Shown: positions 32,878 through 42,496 of the stretch, piece after piece
Layout: every line of letters begins with the position of its first letter
Position numbering within the stretch: the first letter of the stretch is position 1
Assembly: GCF_031846385.1 (NCBI RefSeq)
Contig: NZ_JAVRHV010000007.1
Span: forward strand, 1-64,000
DNA: 64,000 nt
Reading direction: 5' to 3'
Source: Urechidicola vernalis
GTDB lineage: Bacteria > Bacteroidota > Bacteroidia > Flavobacteriales > Flavobacteriaceae
Translations under genes and position numbers: made by a program
Notes under the pieces: model-generated
Databases searched by the model: none
Told to the model about the DNA's origin: nothing
What the model saw: the letters and a program-made list of their open reading frames with translations, nothing else

Positions 32878-35800
32878 TTGAAAAAGAATACTTTAATAAG
32901 TAATTTTGTTGTATTGTTTCTGTTGAGTTTTTTTACTCAACTAGACGCTTTTTCTCAAATTCCACCTTCTCCAACGCCTACCCCAACACCACAGCAGCAA
33001 GATACGGTAATTGTAGTTAGAGATAGTATTCCTTATAATTTTAAAAATTCGCAAGACGGAAGTCTTTTTTTAAATTCACCGAAAACATATGAGGTTACCT
33101 ATGATTCTGAATTGCAAATGTATGTGATTAGAGAAAAGATTGGTGACTATTATGTGTCCACACCAAAATACATGACTTTTTCTGAGTATCGAGAATATCG
33201 ATTAAAACAAGATATGCTCGGACATTACAAGGATAAACTAAGCGCTATTGGCGGGAAAACGGCTGGAGCAGAGGAGGCTCAAAAGAATTTACTGCCAACG
33301 TACTACGTAAACTCAAGTTTTTTTGAATCACTTTTTGGAGGAAACAGTATAGAGGTAAATCCTTCGGGAAATATTGAAGTTAAACTTGGAATTCTTTCAC
33401 AAAACATTGAGAACCCTCAAATATCGGAAAGGAATAGAAAAAACACCACATTTGATTTTGATCAACAAATCACTGCAAGTATCAATGCTAAGGTTGGAAC
33501 ACGTTTAGGAATTACGGCAAATTATGATACACAGGCATCGTTTGATTTTCAGAATCAGATTAAGTTAGAATATACACCTACTGAAGACGACATTATTCAG
33601 AAAATTGAAGTGGGTAATGTTAGTATGCCAATAAGTAATTCTCTTATTACCGGAGCGCAAAGTCTTTTTGGAGCCAAAACTGAATTGCAATTTGGAAAAA
33701 CGAAAGTGACGGCCGTTTATGCAGAGCAAAAATCTCAAACTAGAACGGTTGCAGCTGAAGGAGGTGCCACATTGAATGAATTCGAGTTAAGAGCAACTGA
33801 TTATGATGCAAATCGTCACTTTTTCTTATCGCAAGCATTTAGAGATAATTACGACAAGGCATTAGAATTGTTACCATTGGTTAATAGCCAAATCAATATT
33901 ACAAGAATGGAAGTTTGGGTAACGAACAGACAGGCATCAACAATAGATTTTAGAAATATTGTTGCAATGGCGGATTTGGCAGAGAATGACCCAACAAATA
34001 TTGGTGGATCAAATATTAATCCAAGCCCAGGGGTGCATCAAGACCCATCTAACGGATCGAATGATTTGGTAAACATGATGACCTTAACGAATCCGGTTAG
34101 GAAAATAGCCACAGTGCCAACGGCAGTTGCTCCATATGGAGTGCAGCAAGGTAGAGATTATTCGGTGTTGGAAAATGCTAGAAAATTAACACCTGGAGAA
34201 TATAAAGTGAATCAGCAATTAGGATTCATTTCATTGAATAGAAGACTGGGGGATTCTGATGTATTAGCGGTTGCCTATGAGTACACGATTAGTGGTAGTG
34301 ATAAAGTATTTAAAGTAGGAGAATTAACAACTGATGGGATTATAGCACCTGATAATTTAGTTGTAAAACTACTTAGGAGTGAGATTATAAATACGGATGT
34401 TCCGGTTTGGGACTTGATGATGAAGAATATATATTCTTTAGGAGCCTATCAAATGACTAGAGATGGATTTAGATTTGAGTTGTTATACAGAGATGATGCG
34501 AATGGAGTTTCTACAAACATGCTTCAAAATGCGCAATCAACTGGCGTTTCGGAAAGAACTTTAATGAATATCTTTAATATTGATAAATTGGATCAAAATG
34601 AATTCGCAATTCCTGAAGGTGATGGATATTTTGATTACGTAGAAGGAATAACTGTTGACTCCAATCAAGGGTATGTTATTTTTCCTACAGTACAACCATT
34701 TGGTGAAAGTCTAGATCCAATTTTAACAGATCCAGATGATGAGATATATATATTTGATGAACTGTATACTTATACCCAATCACAAGCAAGAAATAATTAT
34801 CAGAATAAAGATAAATATTTTTTAAAAGGATATTATAGATCTGAAGGGGCAGGAGGAATCCCTTTAGGCGCTTATAATGTGCCACAAGGTTCTGTTACTG
34901 TAACAACTGGCGGTAGACAATTGGTAGAGGGAATTGATTATGTTGTGGATTATGTAGCTGGAAGAGTAGAAATTATTGACCCATCTTTAGAGGCATCTAA
35001 CGCGCCGATTGAAGTTTCAGTAGAGAACAATTCTGTTTTTAATTTACAATCAAAAAGTTTTTTTGGTGTAGATGTTGAGCACAAATTTTCTGATAAATTT
35101 ATTGGGGGAGCCACCTTTTTAAATCTAAAAGAAAGACCCTTAACACAAAAGACAAACTTTAATTCAGAGCCTATAAATAACACCATTCTGGGCCTTAGAG
35201 CAGATTACGGTTCAGAGATGCCCATATTTACCAAATGGGTGAATAAGTTGCCGAATATGGATACTGATGTAGCATCCAATTTTTCCGTTCGTGGAGATTT
35301 TGCATATTTACTTCCTGGAAGTCCAAAACAGGTTGAAGAAGGAGGTGAAGCAGTTTCTTATATCGACGATTTTGAAGGAGCACAGATTCCACTAGAATTA
35401 AAATCGCCATTACAATGGTATTTAGCAAGTACACCTCAAGGGCAAACACAATTCGATTTTGGAGGTGATGATTTGGATCTGGATTATGGAAAAAAGAGAT
35501 CGAAATTGGGATGGTATATTATTGATCAATTATTTTACGGAAGTTCATCATTACAACCTGATAATATTGACGATACCGAATTGTCTAGAGCAGAGGTTAG
35601 AAGAATTAGATACGAAGAATTATTTCCAGAACAAGATTTAGACATTACACAATCTTCAATTGTTCGAACGTTGGATTTATCTTTTTACCCATCAGAAAGA
35701 GGGAGTTATAATTACGATACAAATAATGTCGGTGGTGATGGAAAATTTATTGACCCGGAAGAGCGCTGGGCAGGGGTTACAAGACCGTTGACCGTTACAA

Positions 35801-38800
35801 ATTTTGAACAAGCCAATATAGAGTATATTCAGTTTTGGATGTTAGATCCTTATCCGCACTATTCTATTACTACTGAAGAAGGTCTTCCAGTTGGGGTAAA
35901 TCCACAAGACCCTTCTAATCAAGTTGGAGAATTATATTTTAATTTGGGAAATGTATCAGAAGATGTTCTAAAAGATGGAAGAAAAATGTATGAAAATGGA
36001 CTTCCTGAAAACGGAGGTACGGACAATACAGATCCATCAATTTGGGGTAAAATACCAACCGGGCAATCCTTGCAGTATACGTTCGATACTAGTGATACTT
36101 CTAGATTAAATCAGGATATTGGTTATGATGGATTGAATGATGAAGAAGAAGCGAATATGTTCGGTACAACTTTCGGAGTCGACCCTTCATCAGATAACTA
36201 TCGTTATTTTAGAGGGACTGAATACGACGCTCAAGACGCTTCGATTTTAACAAGATATAAAGATTACAACAATTCTCAAGGAAACTCACCAACCGCGTCG
36301 CTATCAGGAGAATCTTATCCAACTTCAGCAACAACCTATCCAGATGTAGAAGATATAGATAAGGATCAAACCATGAGTAGTGTAGAGAGTTACTATCAGT
36401 ACAAAGTTTCTTTAAACGCGAGCGATTTAATTGTAGGACGAAATAATATTGTAGACGAGAAAAATGTTTCTGTAACCTTAGATGATGGTAGCCGGAAAGA
36501 TTTTAGATGGTTGCAATTTAGAATTCCAATCAATACGCCAGATGAGGTAATTAACGGAATGAGTGGATTTAATTCTGTTCGTTTTATGAGAATGTTTATG
36601 ACCCGATTTAAAATGCCAGTTGTCCTTAGGTTTGGAGAATTGCAATTGGTTCGAGGAGATTGGAGACGTTATACAAAGGTTATTGATGAGATGGACAATC
36701 CAAATCCTCCAGATTTAACACCACAGCAGTTAGCAGATTTTCAGGTAGGAGTAGTTAGTATTGAACAAAATGCTTCGAGAACACCAATACCTTATGTTGT
36801 TCCACCTGGAATTGAAAGAGAAAGATTACAAGGTAGTACTAGAATTCAATTGCAAAACGAACAATCTATTTCGGTAAAAGTTTTGAATTTAGATTCCGAA
36901 CAAACCCGTATGGTTTATAAGAATACAAATTTTGATATGAGGATGTATAAACGCTTAAAAATGTTTGTACATGCTGAAGGTCTTCAAGGAGAAGCCTCTT
37001 TAATGGATGATGAGTTTCATGCAATTTTAAGAATAGGAAGTGATTTAATAGACAATTATTACGAAATTTCATATCCATTAAAAGTAACTCCGTTTACGGC
37101 AACTTCACCCGAAGAAATTTGGCCAAATGATTTGGATATTATCTTGGAAGAGTTAGGAAGACTAAAGCTGCAACGCTATGAAGATGGAGTTCCTCCAAAT
37201 GAAATTTATCCTGCTTATAGCCCAATTTTACCTGATGAAGAATATCAAATTAGAGTTAAGGGTAATCCAAGTTTGTCCAACGCAAGAACTTTAATGCTTG
37301 GTGTTAAAAACACCACAAATCACAATCAAAGTGCTGAGTTGTGGTTTAACGAATTAAGAGTGTCTGAATTTGATAATGATTCTGGTTGGGCTACTGTGGT
37401 GAGTGCTGATGCGAATTTTGCAGATTTTGCTGATATTTCTATGACTGGCAGAATGGAAACTATTGGTTTTGGCGGTATTGAGCAACGTGTTAATGAAAGA
37501 AGCCAAGAAGACAGCCAGTTATATGATTTAGTTACCAATGTGAATGTTGGAAAATTATTACCGCAAACGGCGGGTATTCAAATTCCGTTAAATTACAGTA
37601 TCTCGGAAGAATTTCATGACCCAAAATACGACCCACAATACCAAGATGTATTGTATGATGATGCGAAGGATGTTAATCCAAATAGTGATAAGTCAAGAGA
37701 CCAAACTAAGCGAAAAAGTATCAGTTTAATTAATGTTAGAAAGGAACGTACAAATTCGAACCCTGATAAGAAACCTCAATTTTATGATGTAGAAAATTTA
37801 TCAGTTTCTTATGCATATAATGAAATGGAGCATAAGGATTATAATGTAGAGAAGTTTTTAGATCAAAATGTAAGAGCCTCTGCAAATTATAATTATGCTT
37901 TTCAACCAAAAAGTATTGAACCATTCACTAATTGGGGTTTTATTACAAAATCGAAGTACTTAAGATTTATTAAAGATTTTAACTTGAATTTATTACCGTC
38001 ATCGGTCTCTGTAAATTCAAATATTGTTAGAAGTTATAACGAACAAAAATCAAGAAGTTTGGTGGAAGGGTTACCAGAACTACCAACGCTAACCCAAAGA
38101 AACTTTATGTTTAATTGGGATTATAACATTGCCTATAATTTAACCAAATCCATGCAGTTCAATTTTAGAGCATTAAATGGATATGTATATGACGATTTTG
38201 ATGCGAATGGAGATTTAACCTTGTTCGATAATTTCTTCACGGTGGGTAGACCAGACCATTATCATCAAACATTAAATGGAACCTATCAAATACCTATAGA
38301 TAAGATACCATATTTAGATTTCTTAAGAGCAGATTATGCTTTTACAACTGATTATGATTGGCAAGCAGCTTCTCAATCATATGTAGAGCAAATAGGAAAC
38401 ATTGTGCAAAATGCAAATACCCAAAATTTATCTGTAGATGGAGATTTTGAAAAATTATACAGAACTGTTGGGCTTACAAAATTGTTTGCAAAAAAATCAA
38501 ACGCAAGTACTCAGAGGAATTCTTCAGTTCCTTTAAAACCCGGAGAGCAAGCGCCTCCGCCCCCTAAAAGAACCAGTAATAAGAATAAACCTGGATTTAA
38601 ACAAATTGCAGGAGACTTGGTTATGATGGTGAAAAAGGCGCGAGTAACTTATACTGAGAACAATGGAATATTCTTGCCAGGATATGTTCCTGAATTAGGC
38701 TTTTTAGGAAGAGATAATTACTCGGGGAGTTTAGCACCTACATTAGGATTTGTTTTTGGATCACAAGTTGATATAAGAAATAAGGCTTTAGAAAATGGAT

Positions 38801-39972
38801 GGTTGGTTTCTAGAAATATAAATTACCAAGACGGAACCGAAGACGATCCTTATTTTAGTAGGAATTATATTCAGACACATTTTAACAAGTTTGATGTAAT
38901 GATTAATGTGAGACCAATAAGAGATTTAGAAATTGAAATTTTTGCAAATAAAATTTATACTAAAAGTGTAACGCAACAAATAGATGTTGTAAATGATTTA
39001 TTTAACAGCTCTACATATTTTCAAGAGAACCCAATCTCCGAATACGGTAATTTTAGCATGAGTTTTAATATGATAAAAACCGCTTTTGGAGAAGATAGTG
39101 ATGAATTATTTCAAGAGTTTAAGGATAACAGAGCCGTAATTTCGCAAAGATTAGCAGATGATAACAATGTGCCAATAGATGGCTATGGGCCAAATAGTCA
39201 GCAGGTAATGTTACCGGCATTTGTATCCGCTTATTCAGGTAAAAATGCTTCGTCGGTAAATATGAATGCTTTTAGAGATAATCCAATGCCTAATTGGAAT
39301 TTAACCTATAAAGGATTGATGCGTTTAGATTGGTTCAGACAAAATTTCCAGAGTTTTAGTATTTCTCATGGATATAGATCTGCTTATTCTATTACTAATT
39401 ATACGAATAACCTGTTGTATGACCAGAATGATCCATTTGGAGAAGTTGATATTTCTGGAAATTATTTTAATGAAAAGTTGTATACCAATGTAAATGTTAT
39501 TGAAGAATTTTCACCTTTAGTCCAGGTAGATTTAAAAATGAGAAATTCACTTTCATTAAAGGCTGAGATTAGAAAAGATAGAGCATTAAACATGAATTTT
39601 AATAACAATACACTTACCGAAATTAAGGGAAAAGAATATGTTATTGGGATGGGGTATAGAATAAGAGATTTAAAAGTTCGATATAAATTCGATGGTAAAA
39701 ATCAGACCATAAAAGGAGATTTGAATTTAAGAGCAGATTTATCTTTGCGAGATAATTTGACTTTGATCAGAGATATTGATAAGGATAACGAACAAATTAC
39801 AGGTGGGCAAAAATTATTTTCGTTACGATTTTTGGCAGATTATGCGCTGAGTCGTAATTTAACCGGCTCGGTATATTACGATCAAAATTCATCGAGATAT
39901 GCGATATCTACTTCATTTCCAAGGAACTCATTTAGTGCCGGGATAATGTTGAGATACAATTTAGGGAACTAA
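32878..39972 (+). CDS. sprA: Cell surface protein SprA, type IX secretion translocon
   Basis: The giant outer membrane barrel (Sov/SprA) through which T9SS cargo leaves the cell. At 2364 residues it has the usual family size. It starts with a TTG at 32878 and a signal peptide (residues ~1-28, ending 'LDAFSQ') followed by a Pro/Thr run. Recognisable blocks are 'IEVNPSGNIEVKLGILSQNIENP' near 160, 'YIDDFEGAQIPLELKSP' near 835, and a strand-rich C-terminal half ending 'FSAGIMLRYNLGN'. The ruvA-sprA-gcvH order is a known flavobacterial arrangement. Loss of SprA in relatives blocks gliding and surface export. The cargo at the start of this window and the PorP/SprF protein are natural clients. Confidence 0.96.
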   Translation: MKKNTLISNFVVLFLLSFFTQLDAFSQIPPSPTPTPTPQQQDTVIVVRDSIPYNFKNSQDGSLFLNSPKTYEVTYDSELQMYVIREKIGDYYVSTPKYMTFSEYREYRLKQDMLGHYKDKLSAIGGKTAGAEEAQKNLLPTYYVNSSFFESLFGGNSIEVNPSGNIEVKLGILSQNIENPQISERNRKNTTFDFDQQITASINAKVGTRLGITANYDTQASFDFQNQIKLEYTPTEDDIIQKIEVGNVSMPISNSLITGAQSLFGAKTELQFGKTKVTAVYAEQKSQTRTVAAEGGATLNEFELRATDYDANRHFFLSQAFRDNYDKALELLPLVNSQINITRMEVWVTNRQASTIDFRNIVAMADLAENDPTNIGGSNINPSPGVHQDPSNGSNDLVNMMTLTNPVRKIATVPTAVAPYGVQQGRDYSVLENARKLTPGEYKVNQQLGFISLNRRLGDSDVLAVAYEYTISGSDKVFKVGELTTDGIIAPDNLVVKLLRSEIINTDVPVWDLMMKNIYSLGAYQMTRDGFRFELLYRDDANGVSTNMLQNAQSTGVSERTLMNIFNIDKLDQNEFAIPEGDGYFDYVEGITVDSNQGYVIFPTVQPFGESLDPILTDPDDEIYIFDELYTYTQSQARNNYQNKDKYFLKGYYRSEGAGGIPLGAYNVPQGSVTVTTGGRQLVEGIDYVVDYVAGRVEIIDPSLEASNAPIEVSVENNSVFNLQSKSFFGVDVEHKFSDKFIGGATFLNLKERPLTQKTNFNSEPINNTILGLRADYGSEMPIFTKWVNKLPNMDTDVASNFSVRGDFAYLLPGSPKQVEEGGEAVSYIDDFEGAQIPLELKSPLQWYLASTPQGQTQFDFGGDDLDLDYGKKRSKLGWYIIDQLFYGSSSLQPDNIDDTELSRAEVRRIRYEELFPEQDLDITQSSIVRTLDLSFYPSERGSYNYDTNNVGGDGKFIDPEERWAGVTRPLTVTNFEQANIEYIQFWMLDPYPHYSITTEEGLPVGVNPQDPSNQVGELYFNLGNVSEDVLKDGRKMYENGLPENGGTDNTDPSIWGKIPTGQSLQYTFDTSDTSRLNQDIGYDGLNDEEEANMFGTTFGVDPSSDNYRYFRGTEYDAQDASILTRYKDYNNSQGNSPTASLSGESYPTSATTYPDVEDIDKDQTMSSVESYYQYKVSLNASDLIVGRNNIVDEKNVSVTLDDGSRKDFRWLQFRIPINTPDEVINGMSGFNSVRFMRMFMTRFKMPVVLRFGELQLVRGDWRRYTKVIDEMDNPNPPDLTPQQLADFQVGVVSIEQNASRTPIPYVVPPGIERERLQGSTRIQLQNEQSISVKVLNLDSEQTRMVYKNTNFDMRMYKRLKMFVHAEGLQGEASLMDDEFHAILRIGSDLIDNYYEISYPLKVTPFTATSPEEIWPNDLDIILEELGRLKLQRYEDGVPPNEIYPAYSPILPDEEYQIRVKGNPSLSNARTLMLGVKNTTNHNQSAELWFNELRVSEFDNDSGWATVVSADANFADFADISMTGRMETIGFGGIEQRVNERSQEDSQLYDLVTNVNVGKLLPQTAGIQIPLNYSISEEFHDPKYDPQYQDVLYDDAKDVNPNSDKSRDQTKRKSISLINVRKERTNSNPDKKPQFYDVENLSVSYAYNEMEHKDYNVEKFLDQNVRASANYNYAFQPKSIEPFTNWGFITKSKYLRFIKDFNLNLLPSSVSVNSNIVRSYNEQKSRSLVEGLPELPTLTQRNFMFNWDYNIAYNLTKSMQFNFRALNGYVYDDFDANGDLTLFDNFFTVGRPDHYHQTLNGTYQIPIDKIPYLDFLRADYAFTTDYDWQAASQSYVEQIGNIVQNANTQNLSVDGDFEKLYRTVGLTKLFAKKSNASTQRNSSVPLKPGEQAPPPPKRTSNKNKPGFKQIAGDLVMMVKKARVTYTENNGIFLPGYVPELGFLGRDNYSGSLAPTLGFVFGSQVDIRNKALENGWLVSRNINYQDGTEDDPYFSRNYIQTHFNKFDVMINVRPIRDLEIEIFANKIYTKSVTQQIDVVNDLFNSSTYFQENPISEYGNFSMSFNMIKTAFGEDSDELFQEFKDNRAVISQRLADDNNVPIDGYGPNSQQVMLPAFVSAYSGKNASSVNMNAFRDNPMPNWNLTYKGLMRLDWFRQNFQSFSISHGYRSAYSITNYTNNLLYDQNDPFGEVDISGNYFNEKLYTNVNVIEEFSPLVQVDLKMRNSLSLKAEIRKDRALNMNFNNNTLTEIKGKEYVIGMGYRIRDLKVRYKFDGKNQTIKGDLNLRADLSLRDNLTLIRDIDKDNEQITGGQKLFSLRFLADYALSRNLTGSVYYDQNSSRYAISTSFPRNSFSAGIMLRYNLGN

Positions 39973-39991
39973 CTATTAAATATTAGATAAA

Positions 39992-40372
39992 ATGAACATT
40001 CCAGCAGATTTAAAATACACAAAAGACCACGAATGGATTAAAATTGATGGTGATGTAGCAACAGTAGGAATTACTGATTTTGCACAAGGAGAATTAGGAG
40101 ACATCGTTTATGTAGATGTTGATACTGTTGACGAAGAAGTAGATAAAGATGAAGTTTTTGGATCGGTAGAAGCCGTAAAAACAGTGTCAGATTTATTTAT
40201 GCCGTTAACTGGTGAAGTAATCGAATTCAACGAAGCGCTAGAAGATGCTCCGGAAGTTGTAAATTCTGATGCCTATGGTGAAGGTTGGATGATTAAAATT
40301 AAAATTTCTGATGCTTCAGAAGTAGATGGGTTATTAGATGCTGATGCATATAAAGCAATTATTGGAGCGTAA
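39992..40372 (+). CDS. gcvH: Glycine cleavage system H protein
   Basis: Lipoyl carrier protein that shuttles the aminomethyl group between the P, T and L proteins. The 126 residues include 'YTKDHEWIKIDGDVATVGITDFAQGELGDIVYVD' split across the N-terminal half, and the lipoylated lysine in 'GSVEAVKTVSD' (~residue 63). It follows sprA by 19 bp and overlaps the VanZ gene by 35 bp. The other glycine cleavage genes are not in the window. Confidence 0.97.
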   Translation: MNIPADLKYTKDHEWIKIDGDVATVGITDFAQGELGDIVYVDVDTVDEEVDKDEVFGSVEAVKTVSDLFMPLTGEVIEFNEALEDAPEVVNSDAYGEGWMIKIKISDASEVDGLLDADAYKAIIGA

Positions 40373-40724
40373 TCGTTACGCGATAGCAGCAAGTTTTACC
40401 TTATTAATTATTTATTTAAGTTTAGCACCTACGTCAAATGCAATTGATGTAATAGATGTGTCGGACAAAACCCTACACACCTTTGCGTATTTTGTTTTGG
40501 CTTTAAGTTGGATTTTCGCTATAAAATCTTCACATGCTTTTTTGAAGCAAAAAATGAGCATTGGATTTTTTGTATTAGTACTTAGTATTTTACTTGAATT
40601 ATTACAAGGAAGTTTAACAGATTATAGAACGGCAGACTACTTAGATATAGTTGCAAATACAATTGGAATAATAATTGCAATAGTATCATTCAAATACCTA
40701 TTGCAATTATACAATACTATTTAA
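40338..40724 (+). CDS. VanZ family membrane protein
   Basis: A 128-residue inner membrane protein with four hydrophobic helices (~residues 14-30, 50-64, 74-90, 104-122). It has the VanZ-like motif 'DKTLHTFAYFVLALSW' and a later 'LDIVANTIGI'. Family members relate to teicoplanin resistance in Gram-positives, but here the function is unknown. The start is uncertain: ATG at 40338 or 40344 overlaps gcvH, while TTG at 40362 reduces the overlap to 11 bp. Flavobacterial relatives often begin 'M..IK.LL', favouring an ATG. It belongs to the sprA-gcvH string. Confidence 0.8.
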   Translation: MLMHIKQLLERNRYAIAASFTLLIIYLSLAPTSNAIDVIDVSDKTLHTFAYFVLALSWIFAIKSSHAFLKQKMSIGFFVLVLSILLELLQGSLTDYRTADYLDIVANTIGIIIAIVSFKYLLQLYNTI

Positions 40725-40787
40725 CAATTTATAGTTGCAAATATGGTTTTAATTGTATTAAATTAGCGAACTATAAAATTTTTGAAC

Positions 40788-41507
40788 ATGGAAGTTAAAA
40801 AGAACCCTAAGGCAAATCTCGAAAGTTACACTAGATTATTCTGGCAACTAGGATTGGTTTTGACCTTACTAACGGTATACTTAGGTATAGAAAACAAGAC
40901 TTATGATGAAGGAGCTGATGGATTAGCATTGGTAACTTCAGCGCACGATGAAGAAGAAGATATCCCAGAAGTAGTTATAGAACAAATTATTCAACCAAAG
41001 GCTCCACCTCCACCGGCTCCAGAAAAAATTGAGATTGTAGAGGATGAGGAAGAAGTTGAAGAAACAATAATCGAATCTACTGAAACGGATGAGACTGAGA
41101 AAATCGAAGTTGAAGAAATTGTAGAAGTAGAGGAAGAAGAGGAAATAATGGAAGATGTTCCTTTTGCTATTATTGAAGATGTTCCTGTTTATCCGGGTTG
41201 TAAAGGTTCTAAAGCAGAAAAGAAAGCTTGTTTAAATAAGTCTTTACAAAAGCACGTTGCTAGAAAGTTTAATGCTGATTTAGCAGGTGATTTAGGATTG
41301 TCTCCAGGAAAAAAGAAAATTTATATTCAGTTTAAGATTACAAAAACTGGAGGAATTGAAATCGTAGGAGCAAGAGCACCGCACCCAAGGTTAGAAAAAG
41401 AGGCGAAGAGAGTTGTAAACTTATTGCCAAAAATGACACCAGGGAAACAAAGAGGTCGTCCAGTAAACGTAACTTACATGTTACCTATTTCTTTCAATGT
41501 AGAATAA
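40788..41507 (+). CDS. TonB-like protein with acidic linker (paralogue 1)
   Basis: A 239-residue protein anchored by one N-terminal transmembrane helix (~residues 15-35, 'WQLGLVLTLLTVYLGIE'). A linker of about 100 residues, very rich in Glu and Pro, follows. The C-terminal ~105-residue domain is TonB-CTD-like and carries the block 'VPVYPGCKG' with a second Cys 13 residues later, then 'LGLSPGKKKIYIQFKITKTGG' and 'VNVTYMLPISF'. It presumably couples the proton motive force (with ExbB/ExbD elsewhere) to outer membrane transporters. The ATG at 40788 is preferred over TTG 40782. A close paralogue follows after a terminator. Confidence 0.88.
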   Translation: MEVKKNPKANLESYTRLFWQLGLVLTLLTVYLGIENKTYDEGADGLALVTSAHDEEEDIPEVVIEQIIQPKAPPPPAPEKIEIVEDEEEVEETIIESTETDETEKIEVEEIVEVEEEEEIMEDVPFAIIEDVPVYPGCKGSKAEKKACLNKSLQKHVARKFNADLAGDLGLSPGKKKIYIQFKITKTGGIEIVGARAPHPRLEKEAKRVVNLLPKMTPGKQRGRPVNVTYMLPISFNVE

Positions 41508-41528
41508 GGGTTATCATTTAATAAGATC

Positions 41529-41562
41529 AAAAAGGGTTCGCATTGCGAACCCTTTTCTTTTT
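41529..41562 (+). terminator. Intrinsic terminator between the TonB-like paralogues
   Basis: Stem AAAAGGGTTCGCA / TGCGAACCCTTTT with almost no loop, then a T-rich tail; strong and probably bidirectional. Confidence 0.88.
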
Positions 41563-41612
41563 GGTATGTTTTTTGTAATTGTCACAATTTTAACATCTTA
41601 ACTTTAATAATT

Positions 41613-42365
41613 ATGAAAACAAAAAAACACACCAACAATTTACAAAAAAGTTCTGTCATCCTGCTGCCACTCAGTTTGGTATTGGCCATGTTAACGGTTT
41701 ATAGTTTAATAGAACTAAAAACTACACAGGCTTCTATTCATCAAAAGGAAATTAAATTTAACAAAATTGACCCCTATGATTTTGCGCAAATGGAGGAAAT
41801 TCAGGTAGAGGAACAAAAACAGGAAGAATCAACTCAAGAAACAAAACAAGAGGTTTCAGAAAGTTTAGAAGATTTTACAACTACAGAAGATCCTGAATTT
41901 ATTGAAGAAAAACTACCAGTTATAGAAGCAGAAGATAAAAACCCACCCTCTGAAGATATTGGTGAGTTTGTGGAAGTGGTTGAACCTGAGGAATTGGATG
42001 ATGACAAACACCTAATGATTGATTTTGTTGATGAAATTCCAATTTATCCGGGCTGTGAGAAAGTTGACATCTCTGAAAGAAGGGCTTGTTTTGAAAAAAA
42101 TATTAAAAAACTTGTGCAGAGAAAGTTCAATTCGGATTTAGCGTATTCATTAGGTTTGCCTCCAGGTAAAAAACGAATTTCAGTTAAGTTTGTGATTACA
42201 AAAAGTGGTGAAATTGAAATATTAGGCTCTAGAGCCTCACATGCTAGATTAGAAAAGGAAGGTGAGCGCATCGTAAAATTAATTCCTAGAATGGTGCCTG
42301 GAAAAGTACAAGGAAGAACTGTAAATGTTTCTTATATGCTACCAATCACCTTTAAGGTTGATTAA
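41613..42365 (+). CDS. TonB-like protein with acidic linker (paralogue 2)
   Basis: A 250-residue protein with the same plan as the gene before it: one N-terminal transmembrane helix (~17-38), a Glu/Gln-rich linker to ~140, and a TonB-CTD-like domain with 'IPIYPGCEK', a second Cys 13 residues later, 'LGLPPGKKRISVKFVITKSGE' and 'VNVSYMLPITFKVD'. The C-terminal domains of the two are clearly paralogous, while the linkers have diverged, suggesting a tandem duplication. It is transcribed separately (a terminator lies on each side). The substrate receptors it serves are unknown. Confidence 0.88.
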   Translation: MKTKKHTNNLQKSSVILLPLSLVLAMLTVYSLIELKTTQASIHQKEIKFNKIDPYDFAQMEEIQVEEQKQEESTQETKQEVSESLEDFTTTEDPEFIEEKLPVIEAEDKNPPSEDIGEFVEVVEPEELDDDKHLMIDFVDEIPIYPGCEKVDISERRACFEKNIKKLVQRKFNSDLAYSLGLPPGKKRISVKFVITKSGEIEILGSRASHARLEKEGERIVKLIPRMVPGKVQGRTVNVSYMLPITFKVD

Positions 42366-42388
42366 AAAACACATAAATTCATAAAATG

Positions 42389-42425
42389 AATAGCATCTCA
42401 TTCAATTAATTGAGATGCTATTTTG
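42389..42425 (+). terminator. Terminator after TonB-like paralogue 2
   Basis: Stem AATAGCATCTCA / TGAGATGCTATT with a 10-nt AT-rich loop, followed by TTTTG. Confidence 0.78.
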
Positions 42426-42496
42426 TTTATAACCCTTCTGTAGCCTAAAACAACATAGCGATTTAATTTGTAAATTTGAATGTTAATAAAAATTGA

